A stretch of DNA of 64,000 nucleotides from Terriglobia bacterium. GTDB taxonomy: Bacteria > Acidobacteriota > Terriglobia > Terriglobales > Acidobacteriaceae. The notes under the pieces were generated by a model. That model did no database searches and was not told the DNA's origin. It saw only the letters and a program-made list of their open reading frames with translations. Positions 37,572-44,713 of the stretch are shown piece by piece. Where the stretch lies: contig JAIQEU010000004.1 of NCBI GenBank assembly GCA_020073665.1, positions 1-64,000 of the forward strand, in the 5' to 3' direction. Every line of letters starts with the position of its first letter. Position 1 is the stretch's first letter. The position numbers were made by a program, and so were the translations under genes.

Positions 37572-38102
37572 CTAACCGACGCCGTGCCCATCTAGGAATC
37601 GGAGCACGAATTCGACCAGGGTTTCTCCTTCGAGTTGCGGAGGCATCCTCTGCGGTGGCGCTTTTCTAACCACCGGCGACGCGGGTTCGCTATGTTGCCG
37701 TAAGGCCGCCCATTCGGGGGATCGAAAACGCACAACTTTGTCTCCTTCCCGTGCGCGTACTGCGGCTTCCGCATAAGTGGCAAAAAGCATCCACGTTGTC
37801 CAAGTCCAATGATCGCCGACCCTAATTCGTGTCATCACGGCATGGCCGGATCCAATGATCGCCGACGCCACGGGTGTGGTATCTAGGGCTGGGTGATTGG
37901 TGCATCGACCCGGAATAGCGCACTGAAACTCAGACTCCTCCTCTACCGTCAAGGAACGCATGGCACAGCCTTCGACGCCGACAACATAGCCACCAGCGCA
38001 TGGAATGCAGGACGCAGCCTCAGTTACGGTTTTGTGCTCATGCCTGCAACTGATGAGACACCCACATTCGGTCCAAGCTGCGGAGTAGTAAATTGAACTC
38101 AT
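37572..38102 (-). CDS. Hypothetical cysteine-rich protein
   Basis: A 176-residue protein of unknown function. The N-terminal 50 residues hold eight Cys and several His (CGCLISCRHEHKTVTEAAS, then CIPCAGGYVVG), which could bind a metal. The rest is soluble, with WTTWMLFATYAEAAVRAREG and a C-terminal Pro-rich stretch. Composition is more AT-rich than the flanks, and it stands beside the sigma-like/receiver gene in the same AT-richer region. No family was recognised. Confidence 0.55.
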   Translation of the reverse strand: MSSIYYSAAWTECGCLISCRHEHKTVTEAASCIPCAGGYVVGVEGCAMRSLTVEEESEFQCAIPGRCTNHPALDTTPVASAIIGSGHAVMTRIRVGDHWTWTTWMLFATYAEAAVRAREGDKVVRFRSPEWAALRQHSEPASPVVRKAPPQRMPPQLEGETLVEFVLRFLDGHGVG

Positions 38103-38454
38103 CGCTTCTCTCTTGGTAGCGGTCTCTACCGTCGGCGCTGTTCCCCCACATAGGCAGTGAGTCTCTGGCCCGAAATGCTCACTGAAACCTCGGGGTCGCC
38201 GTCAGTAACCTAATGCCGGTTTTGCACGGGACTTTTCACGAGATCCTCCGCAGACTTGCGACGAGGTTCAGGGCATTTTGGCCCTCACTGCTCCGCTTCT
38301 CCGCCCCCAAGCAGGAAGGGTTGGGCTATGCCTCGGAGCACAGGGCAAAACTGCGGGAGGCTTGGCCCAGGTCACGATTGCGCCGGATGTGGCGCGTCAG
38401 GCAATCCTGCGCTGTCTTGCTCACTTTGTTGGGCAGATTAGGTGGTACCGGCGT
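38103..38454. other. Gap upstream of the sigma-like gene, nothing recognised
   Basis: Divergent region between the cysteine-rich gene and the sigma-like/receiver gene. Short open frames are present but have no family features or ribosome binding sites; promoters for both genes should lie here but were not resolved. Confidence 0.3.
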
Positions 38455-38539
38455 CCGGAAGTTACCACCGTAACATCAGGTCACCATGTTTCAGTTCTGC
38501 ACATGCCCAAAAGTGGCATGTTCAGAAAGTAACTTCCGG
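38455..38539. repeat. Nested inverted repeats ahead of the sigma-like gene
   Basis: An outer pair CCGGAAGTTA (38455-38464) / TAACTTCCGG (38530-38539) encloses an inner pair TCTGCACATGCC / GGCATGTTCAGA (38497-38508 and 38515-38526, one mismatch) with a seven-base loop. The structure ends 37 bases before the start codon and could fold in RNA or bind a protein in DNA. Confidence 0.55.
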
Positions 38540-38576
38540 GTTGGGTTCGTTTCCTGGTGTACACGGAGAAACTAAG

Positions 38577-40184
38577 ATGAATGATTTTTACTCCCTCCTA
38601 GATGCGAAACAAGCGCTAGAGAACGAAATGACCGCTCGCCAGAAGCGGCTGATAGACATTGTGACCGAGCAATGCAGGGACGAGAGTCTTTCAGCGAAGA
38701 AAGCGACGAAAGACAAGCTAGAAAATGAAATAGAGGATCTCAGGAATGCGTTAGAGAAGCTGGAAGCGCCAGGCAATTGTGCCTCTTGCGGGGCGCAGGT
38801 AGACGTTCATCAGAGGTTCCGTATCCGCGTGTCCAAGAGCGAGCACTCGCCGAACACGAATTGGATGATAGCGAGGGATCTCGTCAGGATGGAATGTGCC
38901 GACTGCGTCCGGCGCGCATGCGATTCGCAACCGCGGCCAGAGAGAATTGCGACAAGAGACGAGATCGAGGAAGCATTCGAGATGCTGACGGCGGCGGAAC
39001 GGCGAAAACTCCAGAACTTTGCTGACTGGCGAGTGCGAGGTCTCGGCCGGGCCAGTCGTGGCAGCACCGGGGAAGATCTGGTCCAGGAAGCGCTGCTTTC
39101 GACGCTTGTTGGTGCAGAGGATGCTGGCAAGGGCAAGCACTGGAGCAAAAGCAGAGTTGATTTCTCAGGCCATCTCAAGAAAGCCATCCAACGTATTTCC
39201 TGGGGCTGGAAAGAGAAGTTTAACGAGCGGGAACCATGGTTGGAATCCGAAGTCATTACCTCGAATGCGGAGGGAGACGAACTTTCTCCGCTCGACAGTG
39301 TTGCGTCAGATAGCCCGGCGGCAGACCAAAATCTAAGCGTGCATGAGGAAATCGAACGCAGATTTAGAATATTCGCTAACGACAACGAGGCCAGTGCCGT
39401 GCTTCAGGGACGGCTGGGAGGCATGACGACAGCCCGTGAAATTATGCAGGAGTTTAGATTGACCAAGCGACAGTACCAGGCTGCAGGGAATCGAATTCGC
39501 AGCCCGAGATCCGTACTGGTCATAGAGGATTACGATCAGGTGCTGACCCTTTTCGTGAAATGGCTGAAGCAAATGGGCTACGCGGTGCACACTGCTTGCA
39601 ACGGTGTCGAAGGACTCCGCTTGTATCGGGAGTGTGGCCCGTTTGATGTCGTCATGATCAGCCATTCCCTAAACCAAAACGGGGTTCAGCTTGGGATGAA
39701 CATCTTCAAGAGCAACCGATCGCAGAGGATGGTGATCACAACGACCTATAGCGACGAGGAAGACGTGCTGCGCTCGAGCGAGTTAATGCACGTTCCAATT
39801 CTGCTCAAGCCGTTCCGTCGGCTTGAGTTGCGCACAGTTCTAGAGAAAATTCACAACCAACCAGCGAAGCTCGGCCCCGCCACACAACAGTGTTCTATGC
39901 AAGACCGCAGTACTTCTGCGCTTGCGGCCGCGCTGCCAGTTTCCGCAGTTGCCGAATCTGCAGTCTCGGGTCTCGCTGCGGAAGCTACGAAACAGGCTGT
40001 CGCTGACGGCGAAGCGGTCAGGAGAAGCGAGAGAGTGCGTCGCCATCGACCAAGGCATCGGCGGACGAGTACCGGTTCGAAGCGACGAAGCAGAAATGGC
40101 ATTCCAAACAGCCCGCAGAGGGGAGACCGGAAAAAAGCAGCAGCTGACATTCTTGCTGCCCAAGCATCCGATGCTGCTGTGTAA
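38577..40184 (+). CDS. Zinc-ribbon / sigma-factor-like / pseudo-receiver fusion protein
   Basis: A 535-residue protein. Residues 1-60 are a coiled coil (KATKDKLENEIEDLRNALEK). C68-x2-C71 and C107-x2-C110 (with C114) look like a zinc ribbon. Residues about 135-310 resemble an ECF-type sigma factor: ERRKLQNFADWRVRGLGR, GEDLVQEALLSTL (region 2-like), SGHLKKAIQRISWGWKEKF, and GMTTAREIMQEFRLTKRQYQ (region 4-like helix-turn-helix). Residues 313-425 are CheY-like: SVLVIEDYDQ (E317, D318), PILLKPF (K411), but the phospho-acceptor position is Ser362, 44 residues after D318 as in CheY. The tail is basic and low-complexity. ATG 38577 follows GGAG. Probably a regulator that does not use aspartate phosphorylation; DNA or polymerase binding is inferred. 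Confidence 0.75.
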   Translation: MNDFYSLLDAKQALENEMTARQKRLIDIVTEQCRDESLSAKKATKDKLENEIEDLRNALEKLEAPGNCASCGAQVDVHQRFRIRVSKSEHSPNTNWMIARDLVRMECADCVRRACDSQPRPERIATRDEIEEAFEMLTAAERRKLQNFADWRVRGLGRASRGSTGEDLVQEALLSTLVGAEDAGKGKHWSKSRVDFSGHLKKAIQRISWGWKEKFNEREPWLESEVITSNAEGDELSPLDSVASDSPAADQNLSVHEEIERRFRIFANDNEASAVLQGRLGGMTTAREIMQEFRLTKRQYQAAGNRIRSPRSVLVIEDYDQVLTLFVKWLKQMGYAVHTACNGVEGLRLYRECGPFDVVMISHSLNQNGVQLGMNIFKSNRSQRMVITTTYSDEEDVLRSSELMHVPILLKPFRRLELRTVLEKIHNQPAKLGPATQQCSMQDRSTSALAAALPVSAVAESAVSGLAAEATKQAVADGEAVRRSERVRRHRPRHRRTSTGSKRRSRNGIPNSPQRGDRKKAAADILAAQASDAAV

Positions 40185-40259
40185 TCCGCATACCCTTTTC
40201 GGCACCTATTTGGAGTGTACAAAATAGCGGAAGCAGGAGCACACCAAAGCTCAGCACTG

Positions 40260-41021
40260 TTACAGCCTATTAATCAACGACGCCACATACCCCGCCCCGA
40301 ACCCGTTATCAATATTCACCACGCTCACGTTCGACGAGCACGAGTTCATCATGCCCAGCAGGGCGGCCACGCCCTTGAAGGAGGCGCCGTAGCCGACGCT
40401 GGTGGGCACGGCAATGACCGGGACGCCCACCAGGCCTCCGACCACGCTAGGAAGCGCGCCTTCCATTCCAGCGCAGACGATCACCACGCGTGCCCGGGTC
40501 AGGCGCACGCGATTGGCCAGCAGGCGATGAATGCCGGCGACCCCGACGTCGTACACGTGCTCGACGTCATTGCCCATAATCTCGGCCGTCACCACGGCTT
40601 CTTCGGCGACTGGGATGTCGCTGGTCCCGGCCGAGACTACTGCGATCGTTCCCTTGCCGTACTTCTTGCTGTCGCGTTGCAGCACGATGGCGCGCGCCAA
40701 CTCGCGGTACTCGGCTTGGCGGAATTTCTTGCGGACTGCGACGAACTGCTTCTCGTTGGCACGAGTGGCCAGCACGTTGCCTCCGTGCCTGGCCAGCCGG
40801 GCGAAAATCTGCGCCATCTGAGCCGGCGTCTTGCCTTCCCCGAGAATTACTTCCGGCATGCCCACACGCAGCGCGCGATGATGATCCACCTTGGCGAATC
40901 CCAAATCCTCAAACGGCAAATGCCGCAGGCGGTCGACCGCCTCATCGGGCGATAGCTTGCCCCGGCGAACCTGCTCGAAAAGTTTGCGGATGGAGTCAGG
41001 GGTCAAAGCAGCACTCAGCAT
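40260..41021 (-). CDS. larB: Nickel-pincer cofactor biosynthesis protein LarB
   Basis: A 253-residue PurE-related enzyme. LarB carboxylates and cleaves nicotinic acid adenine dinucleotide in making the nickel-pincer nucleotide of lactate racemase. Visible marks are [38 protein letters not shown] and [20 protein letters not shown]. larC, larE and larA are not in the window. The ATG at 41021 lies inside an intergenic repeat (MLSAAL is repeat-encoded); TTG 41006 (LTPDSIRKL) is a real alternative start. Confidence 0.9.
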   Translation of the reverse strand: MLSAALTPDSIRKLFEQVRRGKLSPDEAVDRLRHLPFEDLGFAKVDHHRALRVGMPEVILGEGKTPAQMAQIFARLARHGGNVLATRANEKQFVAVRKKFRQAEYRELARAIVLQRDSKKYGKGTIAVVSAGTSDIPVAEEAVVTAEIMGNDVEHVYDVGVAGIHRLLANRVRLTRARVVIVCAGMEGALPSVVGGLVGVPVIAVPTSVGYGASFKGVAALLGMMNSCSSNVSVVNIDNGFGAGYVASLINRL

Positions 41022-41024
41022 TCA

Positions 41025-41139
41025 GCACTCAGCATTCAGCCAAGCACGGTCTAGGTTAACACTTGCCGAGGATTGCCTTTCCGAATGGCGGAAACCTTCG
41101 GAGCCATGTTGAAGGGCCCAGGGGCTGAATGCTGAGTGC
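41025..41139. repeat. Inverted CACTCAGCATTCAGC repeat upstream of larB
   Basis: GCACTCAGCATTCAGCC (41025-41041) and its exact complement GGCTGAATGCTGAGTGC (41123-41139) are 81 bases apart; additional partial copies lie on both outer sides (to 41010 and 41155). It fills the gap between larB and the ChaN-like gene and reaches into the larB start. Confidence 0.75.
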
Positions 41140-41163
41140 TGAGGGCTGAGTGCCGATTCCCTG

Positions 41164-42714
41164 CTACGCCCCCGCGGCCCGGGCTTTCCTGCGTCCCGCG
41201 TTCAGCTTGGCGGCCAGTTCGAAATACGTCTGCTTGGCTTTGCCGGGCTCTTCGAGGCGGGTGAGGAACAGCCGGCGAAGGGTAGCGGTACTAACGCTGC
41301 CCGAGAGATAGGCCTCATAGAGCGCGCTGCCCAGCATGTAGCCGAGCAGTTGGGCGCTGGCGTCAAACTTCTTTCTGCGGCAATCGGGAGCGGTCCGCGG
41401 AAGCGTATGGCCAGTCTCACCCGGAGTCGCCGGGCGGGCAGGATACAGCACACGAGAGCCAAAATAGGCCAGCGCATGCTCCACGGTGCGGGTATAGAAG
41501 CGATCGGCCACCGCGCGCGTGTGCTCCGCTCCGGAGCGCAGGGGCAAGCCGCGGCAGGCATGGTGCAGGAATCGCGCCGCCTCTTCGGCCGCGTACATCA
41601 TGTGGAATTCCCGCACGTAAAAGGCATTGACCTGTGGCAGATAGACGCTTCCCCGTTCTTCGGCGTTGCGCAACATGCCAGCCAGGGCATTCTCGCGGGT
41701 TTTCGTGCGAGTCAGCAGCCGTCCCAGGCGCGCGCCTGAGGACGGGCCGTAGACCTCGGGAAGCAAGTCCACCAGGAACTTGGGCTGGTTGCCGTTGTGC
41801 GACGAATAGCGATTGATGTCGAGAAAGCGCAGCAGGCTGTCGATCAGGTTGTAGATGGTGGGCCCCAGGTCGGGACCCTCGGCCTCGGTGCGGCCCCAAC
41901 GGCTGAGGTGGAGGCGATAGCTTTCGTATTTCTCCAGAGGGGTGGAGTTTAGAACGCAGACCACGTCGTCGCGCACCTGGACTGCTTCCACTCGCTCGCA
42001 AGCCTCGCCAGCCGCGCGCCAGTAGAGCGCATCCACATTCTGCAGGACGGTGAGCACCCGGTCGCCTGCCAGTTGCTCGGAGAGTTGGCGCGGCAGGTGC
42101 CCCGGAGCGAGATGCGACTCGCCAAACAGCACCAGGATGACGGCGTTGGGATGACGCTGGCGGATCTCGGCGATCTTGTGGGCTGCGTGCCGGTCGCGGG
42201 CGCCGATCTTGCGCAGGTCTTCCCGGGGCATGCAGTCGAGCCCGTAGATGGCTTCTGCATTCTCCCGCGCCGTGGCCAGTAACTGATAGAACGGCGCCCA
42301 GTCGTAGCCCCAGTCGAGGTCGAAACGAATGCGCTGGCGAAATTCTTCTTCGTCAATCTCCCGCCGCCACCACTCGTCCACGATGTGCTGGTCGCGGGAA
42401 AAAATCGTCTCCACTCCCAGCACCACCGGACGATCTCCGGGCTGAGCCCGGTCTTCAAGCAGGCTGGCGGCAAAGTGCTGCGAAGCCGGCAGGGCATGAT
42501 AGTCGCCGACCAGAATGGTGTCCGCCGTTCCCAGCTGGGTCGTGATCTGTTGCGGTGAGAGAACCGATTGGTAGGAACGATAGGCTTGGGTGAAATCCCT
42601 CAGGTATTTGCGACGGCTGCTCGAATCCTGGGAGCGGATTTCGCGTTCCACTCCCGCCAGCGCGTGCAACTGCGCGGCACTACGGCGGATTCGCAAGTTG
42701 GTCGTAGATGCCAT
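41164..42714 (-). CDS. ChaN/Tiki-superfamily (haem-binding uptake-like) protein
   Basis: A 516-residue cytoplasmic protein. The ChaN-like domain spans about residues 40-270: LGTADTILVGDYHALPASQH with the Asp/His pair, VVLGVETIFSRDQHIVDEWW, and AVILVLFGESHLAPGHLP with GESH. ChaN of Campylobacter is a haem-binding lipoprotein, while other members of the superfamily are metal-dependent hydrolases; no signal peptide or lipobox is seen here, so a haem role is uncertain. The C-terminal 240 residues are helical and not recognised. It precedes larB on the same strand, with the repeat between them. Confidence 0.75.
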   Translation of the reverse strand: MASTTNLRIRRSAAQLHALAGVEREIRSQDSSSRRKYLRDFTQAYRSYQSVLSPQQITTQLGTADTILVGDYHALPASQHFAASLLEDRAQPGDRPVVLGVETIFSRDQHIVDEWWRREIDEEEFRQRIRFDLDWGYDWAPFYQLLATARENAEAIYGLDCMPREDLRKIGARDRHAAHKIAEIRQRHPNAVILVLFGESHLAPGHLPRQLSEQLAGDRVLTVLQNVDALYWRAAGEACERVEAVQVRDDVVCVLNSTPLEKYESYRLHLSRWGRTEAEGPDLGPTIYNLIDSLLRFLDINRYSSHNGNQPKFLVDLLPEVYGPSSGARLGRLLTRTKTRENALAGMLRNAEERGSVYLPQVNAFYVREFHMMYAAEEAARFLHHACRGLPLRSGAEHTRAVADRFYTRTVEHALAYFGSRVLYPARPATPGETGHTLPRTAPDCRRKKFDASAQLLGYMLGSALYEAYLSGSVSTATLRRLFLTRLEEPGKAKQTYFELAAKLNAGRRKARAAGA

Positions 42715-42716
42715 CT

Positions 42717-42752
42717 TCAGTCGTCCGTCATCCGTCGTCAGTCGTCAGCCAG
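42717..42752. repeat. CGTC-rich intergenic repeat
   Basis: CAGTCGTCCGTCATCCGTCG followed by TCAGTCGTCAGCC. It is closely similar to the tract translated inside dnaE2 at 3001-3033. Confidence 0.6.
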
Positions 42753-42831
42753 GGAAAACGTCTGCTCCTTGACTTCTTCTCGGCTGCGTCCCTATGCTCA
42801 ACAGTCCAGACGCGCAATCCGAGGAACTCCA

Positions 42832-43434
42832 TTGCCCAGCCACCCGCCCCAGAACCTGATCGTCGCCACTACCGGCGCCAGCGGCTGCCTGTTTCTCAAG
42901 CACTTCCTGCTCGCGGTCGAACGCGACCAGCGGGTCGAGACTGTTAACTTCGTAGCCTCCGACAGCGCCTTGCGCGTCATGGCCGAGGAACTCAACCTGC
43001 GCGGCCGCAGCAACCTCGTCGGCCGGATACTGGGCAAGTCCGCACGCAAAATTCATCACCAGGCCAACGCTGACATCGGGGCCAACATCGCCAGCGGTTC
43101 GTATCCCGCTGACGCCATGGTGGTCATCCCGTGCAGCGTGGGCACGCTGGCCCGTATTGCCAACGGAATCGCCGCCCACTTGATCGAGCGCGCCGCCGAC
43201 GTATGCCTCAAAGAGAAGCGTCCGCTGGTGCTCTGCGTTCGCGAGACGCCGCTCAACAAGATTCACATCCGCAACATGTACCGGGCCGCCGATGCCGGGG
43301 CGACCGTGTTTCCTTTAATTCCCGCGTTCTATAACCGCTCGGCGAGCCTCGATGTGATGGCGCGCGAGTTCGCCAACCGGGTGCTGGCCCACATCGGCCT
43401 GCCGCAACCTGACGCCTACCGCTGGAAGGGCTGA
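42832..43434 (+). CDS. ubiX: Flavin prenyltransferase UbiX
   Basis: A 200-residue flavoprotein that joins dimethylallyl phosphate to FMN, giving prenylated FMN for UbiD-type decarboxylases. LIVATTGASGCLFLKHFLL is the nucleotide-binding start, SDSALRVMAEE and VVIPCSVGTLARIANGIA (with the conserved CS) follow, and LCVRETPLNKIHIRNMY is the phosphate-binding stretch. The start is TTG 42832, nine bases after GAGGAACT; the frame is open far upstream but that part crosses a repeat. No ubiD gene is nearby. Confidence 0.9.
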   Translation: MPSHPPQNLIVATTGASGCLFLKHFLLAVERDQRVETVNFVASDSALRVMAEELNLRGRSNLVGRILGKSARKIHHQANADIGANIASGSYPADAMVVIPCSVGTLARIANGIAAHLIERAADVCLKEKRPLVLCVRETPLNKIHIRNMYRAADAGATVFPLIPAFYNRSASLDVMAREFANRVLAHIGLPQPDAYRWKG

Positions 43435-43612
43435 AAGATCTGACACTTAGGGGAGTCCAGTCACCTACAGGGAGAACTTAAGTGTAGAAACCGGGAGTAC
43501 TACCGGCCAGATGCCGGGGGGACGTGTCCTTGAGGGGTGGGTTTCCCTCGGCGGTTGAAAATCGGCACTCGGAGATGACTGTTGCCTTCTCCGACACCCA
43601 CTTTCGTGCCGG
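43435..43612. other. Gap after ubiX with weak inverted repeats
   Basis: ACACTTA (43443-43449) and TAAGTGT (43479-43485) form an inverted pair, and CCGG-rich words follow. No gene, promoter or terminator was recognised with confidence. Confidence 0.3.
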
Positions 43613-43669
43613 TTGACGCCGCACTCATTCCGTACTAATGTGCGAGTACACCGGAAAGGAGGTGGTCGA

Positions 43670-43726
43670 ATGACAAGTTCAGACTGTAGCGGTACAAAAA
43701 GACCAGGTGAGGTGGCTGAGACTTAG
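43670..43726 (+). CDS. Possible 18-residue leader peptide
   Basis: ATG 43670 is preceded by AAAGGAGGTGG, the strongest ribosome binding site in the window, at a proper distance. The peptide MTSSDCSGTKRPGEVAET ends at TAG 43724-43726, which falls inside stem 1 of the candidate RNA. The peptide is too short for family recognition; the strength of the site and its place in a structured region are the only evidence. Confidence 0.4.
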   Translation: MTSSDCSGTKRPGEVAET

Positions 43727-43904
43727 AGCAGGTCGCTCTAAGCGGGGCTTTCTGGCGTCGAATCGGTGTCAGGAGGCTACAGCCCGCACACTACCGGTGA
43801 GTTTGGATTTTCCCGCCCGGCGGCAGGTCGCGCCGGGACCCGGAGTTGCCGTAGAGGCCACGTAGAGTGACCACCTCTTGGTCAATCCCAAACAGTCCAC
43901 CGGG

Positions 43905-43940
43905 CGGCCCGTGCTGCAATTGGCACGGGCCGTTCTGTTT
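43905..43940 (+). terminator. Terminator-like hairpin at the end of the candidate small RNA
   Basis: Perfect ten-base stem CGGCCCGTGC / GCACGGGCCG with an eight-base loop, followed by the moderately T-rich TTCTGTTT. Confidence 0.6.
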
Positions 43941-44029
43941 CCAGGGCCATTCAGGTTCCGGGGATTGCTGACTAGGTCTCTGCGGCAATCCAGAGCCGAT
44001 CCCAGCGTCAGATGCGGTCTCTCTGAAGT

Positions 44030-44668
44030 ATGATTTCAGTAATGACGGCCCGGATCGATCCCGAAGAAGAGCGCCAGCGGCTGGCCAGAGTCTATGCCGC
44101 CATGTCGGATGGGGAACTGGAGAAGCTTGACGAGCACGCCCACTCCCTGACCGCATTGGCTCGCCAAGTGCTTGAGGGCGAGCTGGACCGCCGCGAGTTG
44201 GAAGTCATCACCGAGACTCCTCAACCACCCAGCTCCGAGCTGGCAGTTCGAGAACTGGTTTCCATCCGCAAGTTTCGAGACTTGCCCGAGGCACTCCTGG
44301 CCAAGGGGATGCTGGAGTCGGCCGGCATCGAATGCTTCCTGGCAGACGACAACATGGTGCGCATGGATTGGTTCATCTCCAATTTCATCGGAGGCATCAA
44401 ACTGCAGGTAGGCCCGGACGATGCGGACGCTGCAGTCGAACTGCTCGACCAGCCCATCCCGGAAGGCTTTGACGTAGAAGGGCTAGGGGACTATCAGCAA
44501 CCGCGCTGCCCGAGATGCAAGTCGCTGGATATCAGCTTTGAAGCGCTGGACAAGGCTGTTGCCTACACCAGCGCATGGCTGGGCGTACCGGTCCCTCTGC
44601 CCCGCAGGACGTGGAGGTGCTTTACCTGCGATGCCCGGTGGCAAGACGACGAAACAGCGAACGTTTAG
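44030..44668 (+). CDS. DUF2007 and zinc-ribbon protein
   Basis: A 212-residue soluble protein. A helical N-terminus (EEERQRLARVYAAMSDGELE) is followed by a DUF2007 domain at about 80-150 (LVSIRKFRDLPEALLAKGML, then VGPDDADAAVELLDQP), a family proposed to act in signal transduction. The C-terminus holds CPRCKSLD and, further on, CFTCDARW, together a zinc ribbon (C-x2-C...C-x2-C). ATG 44042 (MTARIDPEEE) is an alternative start. Function unknown. Confidence 0.75.
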   Translation: MISVMTARIDPEEERQRLARVYAAMSDGELEKLDEHAHSLTALARQVLEGELDRRELEVITETPQPPSSELAVRELVSIRKFRDLPEALLAKGMLESAGIECFLADDNMVRMDWFISNFIGGIKLQVGPDDADAAVELLDQPIPEGFDVEGLGDYQQPRCPRCKSLDISFEALDKAVAYTSAWLGVPVPLPRRTWRCFTCDARWQDDETANV

Positions 44669-44713
44669 CGGCGGCCGCTGAACCGGGATTCTCGCCACCG
44701 GCCGGCAACTTCC

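Larger units (their letters stand above)
43613..43945 (+). ncRNA. Candidate structured small RNA or leader with a tiny reading frame
   Basis: A possible promoter (TTGACG at 43613-43618, ACTAAT at 43634-43639, spacer 15, weak) is followed by a strong ribosome binding site with an 18-codon frame, and then by several stems. Stem 1 is CTTAGAGC/GCTCTAAG (43722-43742), stem 2 CCCGGCG/CGCCGGG (43816-43837); both loops contain CAGGTCG. GAGGTGGTC at 43659-43667, which includes the ribosome binding site, is exactly complementary to GACCACCTC at 43869-43877. A terminator-like hairpin ends the unit. No known RNA family could be named. Confidence 0.4.

Noticed and set aside
38213-38473. Short plus-strand frames upstream of the sigma-like gene
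   Set aside because: Several overlapping frames of equal quality with no features; they run into the nested inverted repeat.
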